Under the pieces are notes generated by a model. It did not search any database, was not told where the DNA came from, and saw only the letters and a list, made by a program, of their open reading frames with translations. A program made the translations under genes and the position numbers. A stretch of 64,000 nucleotides of DNA from positions 1 to 64,000 of the forward strand of contig JAIXYN010000012.1 of assembly GCA_027490195.1 (NCBI GenBank). Direction: 5' to 3'. Below, piece by piece: positions 1 through 9,845 of the stretch (position 1 is the first letter of the stretch; every line of letters begins with the position of its first letter). This DNA comes from Verrucomicrobiaceae bacterium. Lineage in GTDB: Bacteria > Verrucomicrobiota > Verrucomicrobiia > Verrucomicrobiales > Verrucomicrobiaceae.

Positions 1-327
1 GCCATCATCGGCATCATCGCCGCTATCGCGATCCCAAACATCGGCAACCTGAACGACAGCGCCAAGAGTGCTGCCGCCAAGCGCAATGCTCAGACGGTCT
101 CCTCCGTGCTTAACGCCGCCATCGCTGCTGGCGTTGACACCACAGGCTGGGCCACTGGCAACCTTCTGACCAAGGCCCAGGCTGGCGTGACGCCAGGAAC
201 GGGTGCCTTCTCCGGCAAGACCTTCACCTCCGGTCCGATCAACGACACCGAGGAAGCTGCTGTCGCCGCCTACCTTACCTGGGACGACACCAACAAGCAG
301 GTCAAGTATGATCCAGGTACCTACTAA
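1..327 (+). CDS. Type IV pilin-like / major pseudopilin, 5' truncated by window edge
   Basis: Frame 1 is open from base 1: AIIGIIAAIAIPNIGNLNDSAKSAAAKRNAQ..., the hydrophobic alpha1 helix of a class III signal-peptide prepilin. Stop at 325-327. The listed ORF at 106 is an internal start. Confidence 0.8.
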   Translation, partial: AIIGIIAAIAIPNIGNLNDSAKSAAAKRNAQTVSSVLNAAIAAGVDTTGWATGNLLTKAQAGVTPGTGAFSGKTFTSGPINDTEEAAVAAYLTWDDTNKQVKYDPGTY

Positions 328-385
328 TATGGGTGCTGACGCGCCCGGCGCTGGGGTTTGAACTCAGTTTCGGACGATTCACGTC

Positions 386-418
386 CGCCGGGGAGGTGAC
401 TCCCCGGCGTTTTTTTTT
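386..418 (+). terminator. Rho-independent terminator after the first pilin gene
   Basis: CGCCGGGGAG-GTGA-CTCCCCGGCG (perfect 10-bp stem, GNRA-type loop) followed by a run of 9 T. Confidence 0.9.
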
Positions 419-444
419 CAAAAGGGAACAAGGCGGCGCTGGTT

Positions 445-933
445 ATGAACATGACAATTCGCAAACAGAGAAGGGCAGGATTCAGCTTTGTTGAGGCGAT
501 CTTCACGATTGCCATCATTGGCATCATGTCATCCATCGTGGTGGCAGCCATTTCGAATGCCTCACGAGATGCTCATCGTGTCATGGCACGGCAGCAGCAG
601 ACAGCGGTGCAGAGCGCGCTGACGGCTTGGGTGATGGCGCAGATGCGCGTGGGCAACACGGCCCAGCATCGCGGCCTTGAGAGCGTGCGCACCGAGTACA
701 ATTCCAAATCCTCCAGTCAGTTGCGTTTCAATCTGCTGATTCCCAATCCTTCGTCGTCGGATCTGAATCTGCGCGCCGGGTTCCTTGATCAGACGACAGC
801 GGATCATTTTGCGGAGTACACGACCAATGCCAATCAACTGCAAACCGCCGCTCTGTACAATGCGCAGCAATACCTGACTCTGCCGGACTGGCAGATTGGC
901 GATTTTCCCCATGTGGACCTGGTTAATCAATAA
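445..933 (+). CDS. Prepilin-like (pseudopilin) protein
   Basis: MNMTIRKQRRAGFSFVEAIFTIAIIGIMSSIVVAAI: basic leader, G|F cleavage site, conserved E5, hydrophobic helix. Confidence 0.85.
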   Translation: MNMTIRKQRRAGFSFVEAIFTIAIIGIMSSIVVAAISNASRDAHRVMARQQQTAVQSALTAWVMAQMRVGNTAQHRGLESVRTEYNSKSSSQLRFNLLIPNPSSSDLNLRAGFLDQTTADHFAEYTTNANQLQTAALYNAQQYLTLPDWQIGDFPHVDLVNQ

Positions 934-957
934 TTCGGACTTCCGCTGAAATTCATC

Positions 958-1362
958 ATGCACACTTCTTCTTCACAATCTCGCTCACGCATTCGCGGTT
1001 TCTCGCTGGTGGAGATGATGGCCTGTGTGTCGATCATCGGCATCATCGCCTTCATGGCGATCCCTTCGGTCACCCGCATGCGAGGTGACAGTGAACGCAA
1101 TCTGGCGATCGCCCGCGCGGAGTCGCTGAACCTGGCCCAGGCGAGCTACATTCAGGTGCGTGGCCGGACGCAGGCGGCGCTGGAATGGGCCGCAGCCTCA
1201 TCTGCCGACTCAAAGTACACCCTGCTTCGCCCCTACCTGAGTTTTGCGGAGACGACGCTGAGCGCCTACATGCCGTCTGGGTACTCGGTGACTTTTCCTC
1301 CTTCCATCACGTCCATGACGAAGGTCGCTCTCACCAGTCCGACCGGGCCCCTTTATTACTGA
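958..1362 (+). CDS. Prepilin-like (pseudopilin) protein
   Basis: RIRGFSLVEMMACVSIIGIIAFMAIPSV prepilin N-terminal motif. Confidence 0.85.
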   Translation: MHTSSSQSRSRIRGFSLVEMMACVSIIGIIAFMAIPSVTRMRGDSERNLAIARAESLNLAQASYIQVRGRTQAALEWAAASSADSKYTLLRPYLSFAETTLSAYMPSGYSVTFPPSITSMTKVALTSPTGPLYY

Positions 1363-1373
1363 CACATTCCGGC

Positions 1374-1898
1374 ATGACTCTTTTCCAACATCGTGGAATT
1401 CGAACCACCTTCCTGCCTGCCGGCAAGGAGCGTGGGTTTTCCATGTCGGAGATGGTCGTGGTGATTTGCATTCTCTCGGTGCTTTCGGGTATTGCTATGC
1501 AGACGTTTGGTCAGTTTTTAGGCGGTTCCGAAGATGCACTGGCCATTTCACGACAGGAGACGCTCAACCAGTCGCTGAGTCGTTTCGCCCAGCAGAACTA
1601 CGAGCTGATGTTTGATGCCGTGAGAGATTCCGTGGCGGATGAATTGGTCGTTTTGCGCACGCTGCAATACCGCGATCCGAACATCAACCGCGCGCAACCG
1701 GGCTCACCTTACGTGGACCCACGGTACAACCCGGTCGCTTCTAGTGATGCCTCCGTGCATCGTTTGCGCTGGTCGGGGAAACTGTTTGAACTGCTCAAAC
1801 CGGGGCAGAGCGGTACTGGATTAAAGATGAATTTCGAAGGCACAGACTTCACCACGGCATTTGTTTTTCCGCCGAACTTCCAAATGGCCGGACGCTGA
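1374..1898 (+). CDS. Prepilin-like (pseudopilin) protein
   Basis: Start trimmed from listed ORF 1185 to in-frame ATG 1374: MTLFQHRGIRTTFLPAGKERGFSMSEMVVVICILSVLSG; G|FSMSE prepilin motif. Confidence 0.8.
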   Translation: MTLFQHRGIRTTFLPAGKERGFSMSEMVVVICILSVLSGIAMQTFGQFLGGSEDALAISRQETLNQSLSRFAQQNYELMFDAVRDSVADELVVLRTLQYRDPNINRAQPGSPYVDPRYNPVASSDASVHRLRWSGKLFELLKPGQSGTGLKMNFEGTDFTTAFVFPPNFQMAGR

Positions 1899-1917
1899 TC
1901 CTGCCACGCTATAACTC

Positions 1918-4092
1918 ATGTCTGCCACTCTCCAGATCCCGACGAACCCGCCAGCACCAAAATCCTTTGGTGCTGCGAGTAATCCGCCAAACACGATAGT
2001 TGAGGCGAGGCAGACGGCGATCTTGTCCATTCAATCCATTGAAGGACTGGCGCTGCAGCATGGCATGCTGCCAGTGACACTCCTGCGTGAGAGCTGCTCT
2101 CCGGATGCGGAGCGTCTGATCCGCAAGCTCGGCCGGGTGCCCTATGTGTCTGACCCGTGGCTGCCGGTGAGCACCATCGGCCCGCTGCTGGTCATGGCGC
2201 ATCACAACCCGCGTGCGGGAGATTTGTGGGGCGTGCCGCATTTCCTCACGATCCGCGTACTGGTCACGCCGGAGCAGTATCAAAACACGCGCAAAGATCT
2301 GGTGCAGCGCTTTGGGCAGATGCCGATCTCCCAGTCCAATGCGATGGAGCAACTGCAGCCGCCGGTATTTTCCGATCTCGGGCTGGATGGCACCTTCCAG
2401 TGGCTGCTCGAACGCTACCCTTATGAGCCGGCTGAAATCACCAAGCTGAAAGGTTTCTACGAAGCGCAGAGTGGCAAGGCGGAGACGCTGGGAGTGACGC
2501 ATTTCAATGTGGTGCAGCGCAACATGGGCATTGCCTTGCAGCATCTGGTCAGCGGCTGCCGCACTCTGGTGTACAGCGCCACCGAGGCGCAGCGCCAGAC
2601 TTTCTTCCCGATCCCGCTGCTGGAGCGGCACAATGTGTATCCGCTCTACATCGGCAAGCAGGTCGTCTTTCTGCTCAGTGAGAGCCGCGACTGCTATGCC
2701 TTCGAGGATGAGTGGCTGTCCATGGGCAATCCGGCGGTGAAGATCGTCCCGGTGCTGGCGGATCTGGCGAGCATTCGCGAGGCGATCAACCGTGCGGGTG
2801 CCACCTTTGACCCCGGCGCGGTGGCTTCGATGGATGGAACGACACTCTCGGTGGCCGATGATGCCAGCGTGGTGGAGATCTCCCCGGAAGACATGGCGCG
2901 GATCAATCCGCAGAATCCAAACCACGAGCCGGAGCAACTGGTGCAGTGGGCGCTGTTTACGGCGATCCGCTGCCGTGCATCTGACTTGCATCTGGAGAAA
3001 TTTTACAGCTTCACGCGGTTCCGTGCGCGCATGGACGGCACCATGAAAACCATCATGACCGCACCGGAAAGCCAGCTGAACCGCTATGTGGCGCTGCTGA
3101 AGAACTACGCGGGCATGAGCCAGAACCGGCAGGAGTGCCAGGACGGACGCATGGCGCTCTCCATCGGCCGGCGCCGGGTGGATGTTCGTGTCGCCGCAGT
3201 GCCCACGCGGCGAGAATTCCAGAAGGTGATCATGCGTTTCCTCGACAAGCAGGACGGGGTGAAGCGCCTTTCCGACTTCAATCTCTCGCAGCGGCAGATC
3301 GACATCCTCACGCGGACGATGCAGCGCGACCAGGGGCTGGTGCTGGTGACCGGCCCGACCGGCTCCGGTAAAACGACCACGCTGTATGCGCTGCTGAACA
3401 GCGTGAATGACGAAAGCGTCAACATTCAAACGATTGAAGACCCGATCGAATACGAAATCGAGGGCATCAATCAGACGCAGACGAACAATGCGCGGGGCCT
3501 GGACTTTGCGAACGGTCTGCGCTCCCTGCTGCGTGCCGACCCTGACATCATCCTGATCGGTGAGTCGCGCGATGCGGAAACGGCGGGAGCTGCGGTGAAT
3601 GCCTCCCTCACAGGACATCTGGTGCTGACCACGCTGCATGCGAATGATTCGCTGCGTGCTGTGTCACGACTGCTGTCGATGGGGGTGGAAAAATACCTGC
3701 TCGCAGACTCACTGGCCCTGAGCCAGGCCCAGCGTCTCGTGCGCCGGCTGTGCACCTATTGCAAGCAGCCCATGCAGGCACCGCAGGACGTGCAGGATCT
3801 GATGGCCAAGCAGGCCGTGATCACCGCGCCGATCACCACGCCCATCTACACTGCACGCGGCTGTGATGAGTGCCATGGCACCGGCTATGCTGGACGCGTG
3901 GCGCTGATGGAGCTGTGCGAAGTGAACAATGAGCTACGCGACCTCGTGGAGGAGGGAGCTCCGCTGAGCGCGATGCGCGCAGCCGCCTTCAAAAATGGTT
4001 TCCGCTCGCTCTATCAGGAAGGCCTGCAGCAGGTCATCGGCGGGCACACATCACTCGATGAGATCAAATGTCTCAGCTACACCGCCATGTAA
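1918..4092 (+). CDS. PilB/GspE-family type II/IV secretion ATPase
   Basis: Walker A GPTGSGKTTTLYALL, IEDPIEYEIEGINQTQ Asp box, LRADPDIILIGESRD, and zinc tetracysteine CTYCKQP...GCDECHGTGYAGRVALME. Confidence 0.93.
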   Translation: MSATLQIPTNPPAPKSFGAASNPPNTIVEARQTAILSIQSIEGLALQHGMLPVTLLRESCSPDAERLIRKLGRVPYVSDPWLPVSTIGPLLVMAHHNPRAGDLWGVPHFLTIRVLVTPEQYQNTRKDLVQRFGQMPISQSNAMEQLQPPVFSDLGLDGTFQWLLERYPYEPAEITKLKGFYEAQSGKAETLGVTHFNVVQRNMGIALQHLVSGCRTLVYSATEAQRQTFFPIPLLERHNVYPLYIGKQVVFLLSESRDCYAFEDEWLSMGNPAVKIVPVLADLASIREAINRAGATFDPGAVASMDGTTLSVADDASVVEISPEDMARINPQNPNHEPEQLVQWALFTAIRCRASDLHLEKFYSFTRFRARMDGTMKTIMTAPESQLNRYVALLKNYAGMSQNRQECQDGRMALSIGRRRVDVRVAAVPTRREFQKVIMRFLDKQDGVKRLSDFNLSQRQIDILTRTMQRDQGLVLVTGPTGSGKTTTLYALLNSVNDESVNIQTIEDPIEYEIEGINQTQTNNARGLDFANGLRSLLRADPDIILIGESRDAETAGAAVNASLTGHLVLTTLHANDSLRAVSRLLSMGVEKYLLADSLALSQAQRLVRRLCTYCKQPMQAPQDVQDLMAKQAVITAPITTPIYTARGCDECHGTGYAGRVALMELCEVNNELRDLVEEGAPLSAMRAAAFKNGFRSLYQEGLQQVIGGHTSLDEIKCLSYTAM

Positions 4093-4122
4093 TACGGGGA
4101 AAACTTTTCAAACATCCAACTC

Positions 4123-4611
4123 TTGACCACCATGTCCCAGACAAGTCAGATTCTGCCTCGTGAATTTGCCGCTCGTGCCATTGCACGAGTATTGATCATT
4201 GATGACGAACCCCATGTGCTGGCCGTGGGAAAGGCGGTGCTGGAGGCCCACGGGTTTGAAGCCGTTGTCTCCCGCAGCGGAGAGGAGGCGCTGGAACTCG
4301 TGCGCGTGGGAGTGGAGGAGGGGCAGCGTTTCACCGCCGCCATCCTGGATCTCACGATGCCAGGCGGTGCCTCTGGCTTTGAAGTGCTCGAATGGCTGCG
4401 TGCGTGTGATCCGCGGCTGCCCGTCATCGCCTGCAGCGGGTACTTCCAGGAGGATGTGAAGGATCTGTGCCAGGCGATTGGTTTTGTGGATGTTCTGCAC
4501 AAGCCCTTCAATCTCGAAAGTCTCTGTCTGGCAGTGCGGCGTGCCATGGTGCAGGAATCGGATATGACGGAGTCGGGTTTCTCGTCCTTCAAACCTGGCG
4601 CTATCTCATGA
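4123..4611 (+). CDS. Stand-alone response-regulator receiver protein
   Basis: [39 protein letters not shown]...[22 protein letters not shown]...[10 protein letters not shown]: CheY-like REC residues present. Confidence 0.88.
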   Translation: MTTMSQTSQILPREFAARAIARVLIIDDEPHVLAVGKAVLEAHGFEAVVSRSGEEALELVRVGVEEGQRFTAAILDLTMPGGASGFEVLEWLRACDPRLPVIACSGYFQEDVKDLCQAIGFVDVLHKPFNLESLCLAVRRAMVQESDMTESGFSSFKPGAIS

Positions 4612-7385
4612 GGTTTCACTTTCAGATCGCCAACCGCTTCACCCTGCTCGGTATGTTTGCCGTGCTGGTGGGGGCAGGGGCGACTGCCACCGGCTTCATC
4701 TGGCAGGAGTTTATCACTCTGCGCTTCGTGCAGAGCTCCTACCTCGGTGCGGTGTCTCTGGCAGGTCAGATGGAGCTGAACCGCCAGGCGCTCAGTGAGA
4801 ATGAGATGGCCGGAGTGGCCCCGCTGAACTGGGAGAACGAAACCCGCCTGCGGATGCGCCTTCAGACTGTGGACATCCCGCCAGCCCTGCAAAATCTCGG
4901 CCTGCAGGTCGAGGTGGTGGCACCACGTCAAACGGAAGGTGCGAGTGGGCCGCCGGTGGCGAAGTCGCCGCCCATCATTATCATGCCCGGCTGCCAGAAT
5001 TGTGTCATTGAGGAGCCCTCTCCGGTGCACATCAACAACCTCATCTACCGCGTGATGGCAGGAAGTACGTTGGTGATGGATGACACCAGCGATAGCCGTG
5101 ATCTGGAAATCAATGGGGGGGATCACTGGCTTATCAGCGCCGCGCCTCTGTACTCCCGCAGCGGGCATGTGGCGGGAGCTTTCTTCGCCCGCCAGCCGTT
5201 GGTACAACTGCGGCATCTCTTCAATTCCCAGCGACTCACTGTGCCCATTCTCGGAGCCTGCGCCGGTCTTGCCCTGGCTGTGTTTAGCTTCTACATCATC
5301 GGCCGTCGGATCACGAAGAAGACCCATGCACTCGTCGATGCCTTCCGTGCCATGCGTGCGGGGAATCTCAATGTGCGAGTTCCCGCCAGTGGCAATGATG
5401 ACCTGGATCTTGTGCAAGAGGAGTTCAACACGATGATCTCCCATGTGCAGGAGGATGACCAGCGCAAGCACACGCTGCTCGTCGAATACGAAGCTGCCAA
5501 GCGGCAGGCGGAAACTGCCACCGCCGCGAAGGGCAGCTTCCTCGCCAACATGAGCCATGAGATTCGTACGCCGATGAATGGCATCATCGGCACCACCAGC
5601 CTGCTCATTGAGATGGGGCTGGACCCTGAGCAGGAGGAACTGATCCGCATGATCCGCTCCAGCGGTGAATCGCTCCTCCACGTCATCAATGACATCCTCG
5701 ACTTCTCCAAGCTGGAGTCCGCCAAGATGGACATGGAAAAGCTTCCGGTGGACATCGAGAAACTGCTTGGTGAAACCACCGACGTCTTCTCTCACAAGGC
5801 TGCGGAGAAAAACATCGAGCTCAATGTCCACATTGACTCCGCACTGCCGCGCAAGGTGCTCGGCGACTTCCAGCGCATCAAACAAATCCTCGTCAACCTC
5901 GTCGGCAATGCCATCAAGTTCACCGAGAAGGGGGAGATCCTGATTCTAGTGCGGCAGGTTTCGCGCCAGACGCCGCAGGGTGACAAGACGCTTCTGCATT
6001 TCTCCGTGCGAGACACTGGCATCGGCATTCCACCGGAAAAAATTGGCCAGCTCTTCCAGGCCTTCAACCAGGCTGACAGCTCCACCACGCGCAAGTACGG
6101 TGGCACCGGTCTGGGCCTCGCCATTTCCAAGAAGCTCATCAAGATGATGCAGGGGGAGATCAGCGTCGTGAGTGAGGAGGGGAAGGGGTCGGATTTCTTT
6201 TTTGAACTGCCTCTTATCGTCGCCCCTGATGATGAATCGCGTGAGGAAGAACTGGCCTGGCTCGATGGGGTCAAGGCGCGGCCGGTCACCGTGTACAGTG
6301 CGCATCCCACCACTTCGCAGGTGTTAAATCAGTCGCTCATGCAATGGGGCATGACCGTGAGGCTTCTGCGTGACCGTTCTCTGGTCGAACTCGATGCAGT
6401 GATCGAAGAAGCCGGTCTCTTTATTCTCGATGTCACTGGCCTCCGGCATGAAGAGGCGGTTCTCATGCTGAATACCGCCGCCATGCGCGGCACTGCGATC
6501 ATCACCATCATGTCCATCACCTGTGCGAAGCTGGACCGTGAACGGTTCAGCCCGCCCGCCGGCAGCCGGCACATGCGGCTGTCCAAGCCCATTAAACGCC
6601 GTGAGCTCCTTCGCACCATGGCCGAACTTTACCGCATGCCGCGCCGGGTGATCCTGACTCCCATCGTCACTGCGGCAGCCCCACCCGACAGGCCAATCAC
6701 GGCACCAGCTCATGTGCCAGCGCCGCCGCTGCGCCCGACCACCACACCCGTGCAACAGCCGCCGCCTGCTTACTACCAGCCCCCGATGGCGCAACCGATG
6801 GCGCAACCGATGGTGGCCACGTTTGATTCCCCTTCGGTACTGGAGACGCCCGCGCCTCCGTCCATATCAAATCAAGTTTCTGCACGTGCTGCTGCTGGCG
6901 GACATGATATCCAGGTCTCTCAAGCTACGAACCGTGCCATTGCCAAAGCCGCCAAGGCGGAGTCTGACAACTTCGCCAGCCAGTACCCGGCACAAATCCT
7001 ACTTGTCGAGGATCAGCCCTTGAATCAGAAAATCGCCACAATGCTGCTGCAGCGTCTGGGCTATGTGCGGATGGACATCGCCAACAACGGGGAGGAGGCT
7101 GTCAGCATGATCGCGCAAGGAGGTTATGACATCGTCTTCATGGACCTGCAGATGCCAGTCATGGGCGGGGTCGAAGCTACCCGGCGCATCCGCGGGAACT
7201 TCCAGCTCAAACATCAGCCCGCCATCATCGCCATGACGGGGCATGCCCTCACTGGAGTCAAAGAGGAATGCCGCGAGTGTGGCATGAATGCGTTCCTGAC
7301 CAAGCCCGTTTCGCTCGACGATTTCCGCCGCGTGATCCCGCCCTCGCTTTCGGTCGAAGCTTCGCAGATACCGATGAATTTTTGA
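4608..7385 (+). CDS. Hybrid sensor histidine kinase (HAMP-HisKA-HATPase-degenerate REC-REC)
   Basis: ATGA overlap with the upstream receiver gene (ATG 4608, TGA 4609-4611). [20 protein letters not shown]-box, [15 protein letters not shown]-box, [32 protein letters not shown]-terminal [16 protein letters not shown]...[13 protein letters not shown]. Listed ORF start 4467 is upstream read-through. Confidence 0.93.
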   Translation: MRFHFQIANRFTLLGMFAVLVGAGATATGFIWQEFITLRFVQSSYLGAVSLAGQMELNRQALSENEMAGVAPLNWENETRLRMRLQTVDIPPALQNLGLQVEVVAPRQTEGASGPPVAKSPPIIIMPGCQNCVIEEPSPVHINNLIYRVMAGSTLVMDDTSDSRDLEINGGDHWLISAAPLYSRSGHVAGAFFARQPLVQLRHLFNSQRLTVPILGACAGLALAVFSFYIIGRRITKKTHALVDAFRAMRAGNLNVRVPASGNDDLDLVQEEFNTMISHVQEDDQRKHTLLVEYEAAKRQAETATAAKGSFLANMSHEIRTPMNGIIGTTSLLIEMGLDPEQEELIRMIRSSGESLLHVINDILDFSKLESAKMDMEKLPVDIEKLLGETTDVFSHKAAEKNIELNVHIDSALPRKVLGDFQRIKQILVNLVGNAIKFTEKGEILILVRQVSRQTPQGDKTLLHFSVRDTGIGIPPEKIGQLFQAFNQADSSTTRKYGGTGLGLAISKKLIKMMQGEISVVSEEGKGSDFFFELPLIVAPDDESREEELAWLDGVKARPVTVYSAHPTTSQVLNQSLMQWGMTVRLLRDRSLVELDAVIEEAGLFILDVTGLRHEEAVLMLNTAAMRGTAIITIMSITCAKLDRERFSPPAGSRHMRLSKPIKRRELLRTMAELYRMPRRVILTPIVTAAAPPDRPITAPAHVPAPPLRPTTTPVQQPPPAYYQPPMAQPMAQPMVATFDSPSVLETPAPPSISNQVSARAAAGGHDIQVSQATNRAIAKAAKAESDNFASQYPAQILLVEDQPLNQKIATMLLQRLGYVRMDIANNGEEAVSMIAQGGYDIVFMDLQMPVMGGVEATRRIRGNFQLKHQPAIIAMTGHALTGVKEECRECGMNAFLTKPVSLDDFRRVIPPSLSVEASQIPMNF

Positions 7386-7459
7386 TCGGAGAATGCCAAA
7401 GCGGAATGCGTCAATGCGGAGAAGAGAAGTGCTGGCCCAGAGGCCTCAATGTGAATGGC

Positions 7460-8203
7460 TTAAAGATGGCTGCCCATTTCGGCATCCATGATCACGCGCA
7501 GGGGATCACCCACTGGAACGGACTGGCGTGCAGCATCGGCCATGTCGAGCAAATCACGGCCGTCGAAGTGAGGGCGGATGTTGCGAATGACCTGATCTGC
7601 CACGGTGCTGCCACCACTGAGATTGTCGATGAGGGTCTCCCAGTTGAAGAGCACGCGCCATTGATGATAGGCAAGAAAGCTCCGTACCGATGCCGGAGTG
7701 GAGCTGTCCATCGCTGACTGTGCGGCATTCAGCGACTTCCAGGCACCGAGGTAGGCGCTTTCCACAGGAGCGTACTGCTCCGCCGAGTAGGCCATGCCGG
7801 ACGCTTTCCAGGCGGTGATGATCTGAGAGTCCGTGACCAGCGCAGGGATCATGGTCAGCAGGACTTGCTCGCGCGAATGGAGGCGCGGGCTGGCGGCGAG
7901 ACCACTGACAGAGCTTGAGGTGGCATGGGCGAAGCTGCCCGTGCGCCACGCAGCTACGGCACGCATCATCCAGGCACGGGGGCGCTGCTCGGGATCGAAC
8001 TTGTTGATTCTCGCTGTCGAGAGCGATTGCATGACCTGATGATAACCGGCAGGAGCAGCCGAAATGCGGCCGGTATAGAGGTGATCGCTGCGGAAAGCCT
8101 GTTCGAACTCAGTCTGCACCCGTGTGAAATCCAGTGAGGGAGAAATTTCCGAGCAAGCAGCTAGCAGAAGGCAGGCGAGGAGGAAGGAGCGATGGCAGAG
8201 CAT
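7460..8203 (-). CDS. Putative lipoprotein of unknown function
   Basis: MLCHRSFLLACLLLAACSEISP: signal peptide with lipobox LLAAC. No family recognised. Confidence 0.65.
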   Translation of the reverse strand: MLCHRSFLLACLLLAACSEISPSLDFTRVQTEFEQAFRSDHLYTGRISAAPAGYHQVMQSLSTARINKFDPEQRPRAWMMRAVAAWRTGSFAHATSSSVSGLAASPRLHSREQVLLTMIPALVTDSQIITAWKASGMAYSAEQYAPVESAYLGAWKSLNAAQSAMDSSTPASVRSFLAYHQWRVLFNWETLIDNLSGGSTVADQVIRNIRPHFDGRDLLDMADAARQSVPVGDPLRVIMDAEMGSHL

Positions 8204-8317
8204 GAGGATGTGACAAGTTCGAAGACAGGGGGGACTTGGTCGGCAGCGTCAGTACCGAACGTAGCAGACTGGAAGAAGTGAAAACGATGAAAATAAAATA
8301 GCAAGGGGGTGAATGCA

Positions 8318-8338
8318 ACTAAATGACAGGCATTTAGT
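8318..8338. repeat. Perfect 8-bp inverted repeat 27 bp upstream of transposase ORF
   Basis: ACTAAATG-ACAGG-CATTTAGT. Confidence 0.6.
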
Positions 8339-8365
8339 CATTGATTTCGCCGAATTGTTGGCGAC

Positions 8366-9511
8366 ATGTGGTTTATGAATTCTGCTCAAACCATTGATTC
8401 ACAGGCGCTCCCGATCGAGGAACAGCTCGTTGGTGTGAATGCGAAAACGGTGCTCTATCCAGGCGCGCGTTCGTGGTCGGGGGGGAGGCATCGCATCTTG
8501 GGCAAGGGGCCGTTGGAGTCTTACTGTTACCATGTCATGTCTCGCACCTGCGGTGGCGAGGTGTTTTTTGATGACGTGGAGAAGGAGGCTCTGCGGCGGG
8601 TGATCTGGCGCATGGCGGAGTTCTCGGGCATCAAGGTGGTGACTTACTGCCTCATGGGGAATCATTTCCATCTGCTGGCCGAGGTGCCGCAGCGGGGGTT
8701 GTGGTTGCAGCGCTTTGAGGGGACCGACGGTGAGGCGAAGTTGTTTGAGCATCTGAGCATTCTCTACAGTCGGGACTACCTGAAGCTGCTGCGTGATGAG
8801 ATGGCGGACTGGCGTGCGCGTGGCATGGCGGTGATGGCGGAACAGAGGCTGGAGTCGCTGAAGAAGCGCTTCTGCGATTTGTCCTTGTTCGTCAAGGAAG
8901 TGAAGGAACGATTCAGTCGCTGGTTTAACAAACGGCGCGGGCGTCGAGGCACGCTGTGGATGGATCGCTTCAAGAGCGTGCTGGTGGAGGGCAGGGGCGA
9001 AGCGTTGCGCACGATGGCGGCGTACATTGATCTGAATCCGGTGCGTGCTGGATTGGTCAAGGACCCAAAGGAGTATCGCTGGTGTGGGTATGCGGAGGCG
9101 CTGGGCGGCAGCCGCAGGGCGCAGCGTGGCCTGTGTAAAGCTCAGGGTAAACCTGTGGATGGCTGGAAGAGCGCCGGGGCGGCGGAAGCGTACCGCTGCC
9201 TGCTGCATGCGGAGGGGCGCGAAGTGAAGGACGCGCAGAATGAGAAGGTGGTCGAACGCGGTGTGAGCGCGGAGTCAGCACGGGCCGTGTTGGCGGAGAA
9301 AGGCAAGCTTAGTCTGGCGGAGCTGGTGCGTCTGCGTGTGCGCTATTTCAGCGACGGGTTGGTGCTGGGGAGCCGCGAGTTCGTTGAGAGTGTGTTTGAT
9401 GGGAATCGGGAGATGTTTGGTCCGAAGCGCAAGCGGGGCAGCCGTCGGATGGTGGAGTCTGAGGTGCCGTTTTACACGCTGCGTCAACTGCGTCTCAAGC
9501 CGCTGGGGTAA
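8366..9511 (+). CDS. REP-associated tyrosine transposase-like protein (Y1/HUH superfamily)
   Basis: SYCYHVMSRTCGGE...GIKVVTYCLMGNHFHLLAEVP (HxH motif) and YIDLNPVRAGLVKDPKEYRWCGYAEALGG, typical of RAYT proteins. Confidence 0.88.
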   Translation: MWFMNSAQTIDSQALPIEEQLVGVNAKTVLYPGARSWSGGRHRILGKGPLESYCYHVMSRTCGGEVFFDDVEKEALRRVIWRMAEFSGIKVVTYCLMGNHFHLLAEVPQRGLWLQRFEGTDGEAKLFEHLSILYSRDYLKLLRDEMADWRARGMAVMAEQRLESLKKRFCDLSLFVKEVKERFSRWFNKRRGRRGTLWMDRFKSVLVEGRGEALRTMAAYIDLNPVRAGLVKDPKEYRWCGYAEALGGSRRAQRGLCKAQGKPVDGWKSAGAAEAYRCLLHAEGREVKDAQNEKVVERGVSAESARAVLAEKGKLSLAELVRLRVRYFSDGLVLGSREFVESVFDGNREMFGPKRKRGSRRMVESEVPFYTLRQLRLKPLG

Positions 9512-9590
9512 GGTACAAGGCGCAGAATTAAAAGGGTCTGATGGGCGCAATTTTTGTGGGCGTGTTGGTTTGCGCCGGTCGTTGTGTGTG

Positions 9591-9730
9591 TGCTGGATGC
9601 TGGATGCTGGATGCTGGGTGCTGGGTGCTGGATGCTGGATGCTGGATGCTGGATGCTGGATGCTGGATGCTGGATGCTGGATGCTGGATGCTGGGTGCTG
9701 GGTGCTGGGTGCTGGGTGCTGGGTGCTGGG
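9591..9730 (+). repeat. 20-copy tandem heptanucleotide repeat TGCTGG(A/G)
   Basis: Read unit by unit: 3x TGCTGGA, 2x TGCTGGG, 9x TGCTGGA, 6x TGCTGGG = 140 bp. Confidence 0.95.
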
Positions 9731-9845
9731 TGTGGCGGAGAAGAAGGGCTTGATCTCGGTAAGGCTGTCTTGAGTGATGTGCGGAGTTGAGATATACCGG
9801 TGGAGCAGCGTATGAAGCGCTGTAGTTTTAGGTTCCTCATCCAGC

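Noticed and set aside
1909-3639. 576-aa minus ORF opposite the PilB/GspE gene
   Set aside because: The + strand encodes Walker A and zinc motifs; the minus translation is compositionally shadow-like.
4146-5885. 579-aa minus ORF opposite receiver and hybrid kinase genes
   Set aside because: Overlaps two confidently assigned + genes; no recognisable domain.
9591-9730. CRISPR array
   Set aside because: Uniform 7-bp units with no spacers; tandem repeat only.
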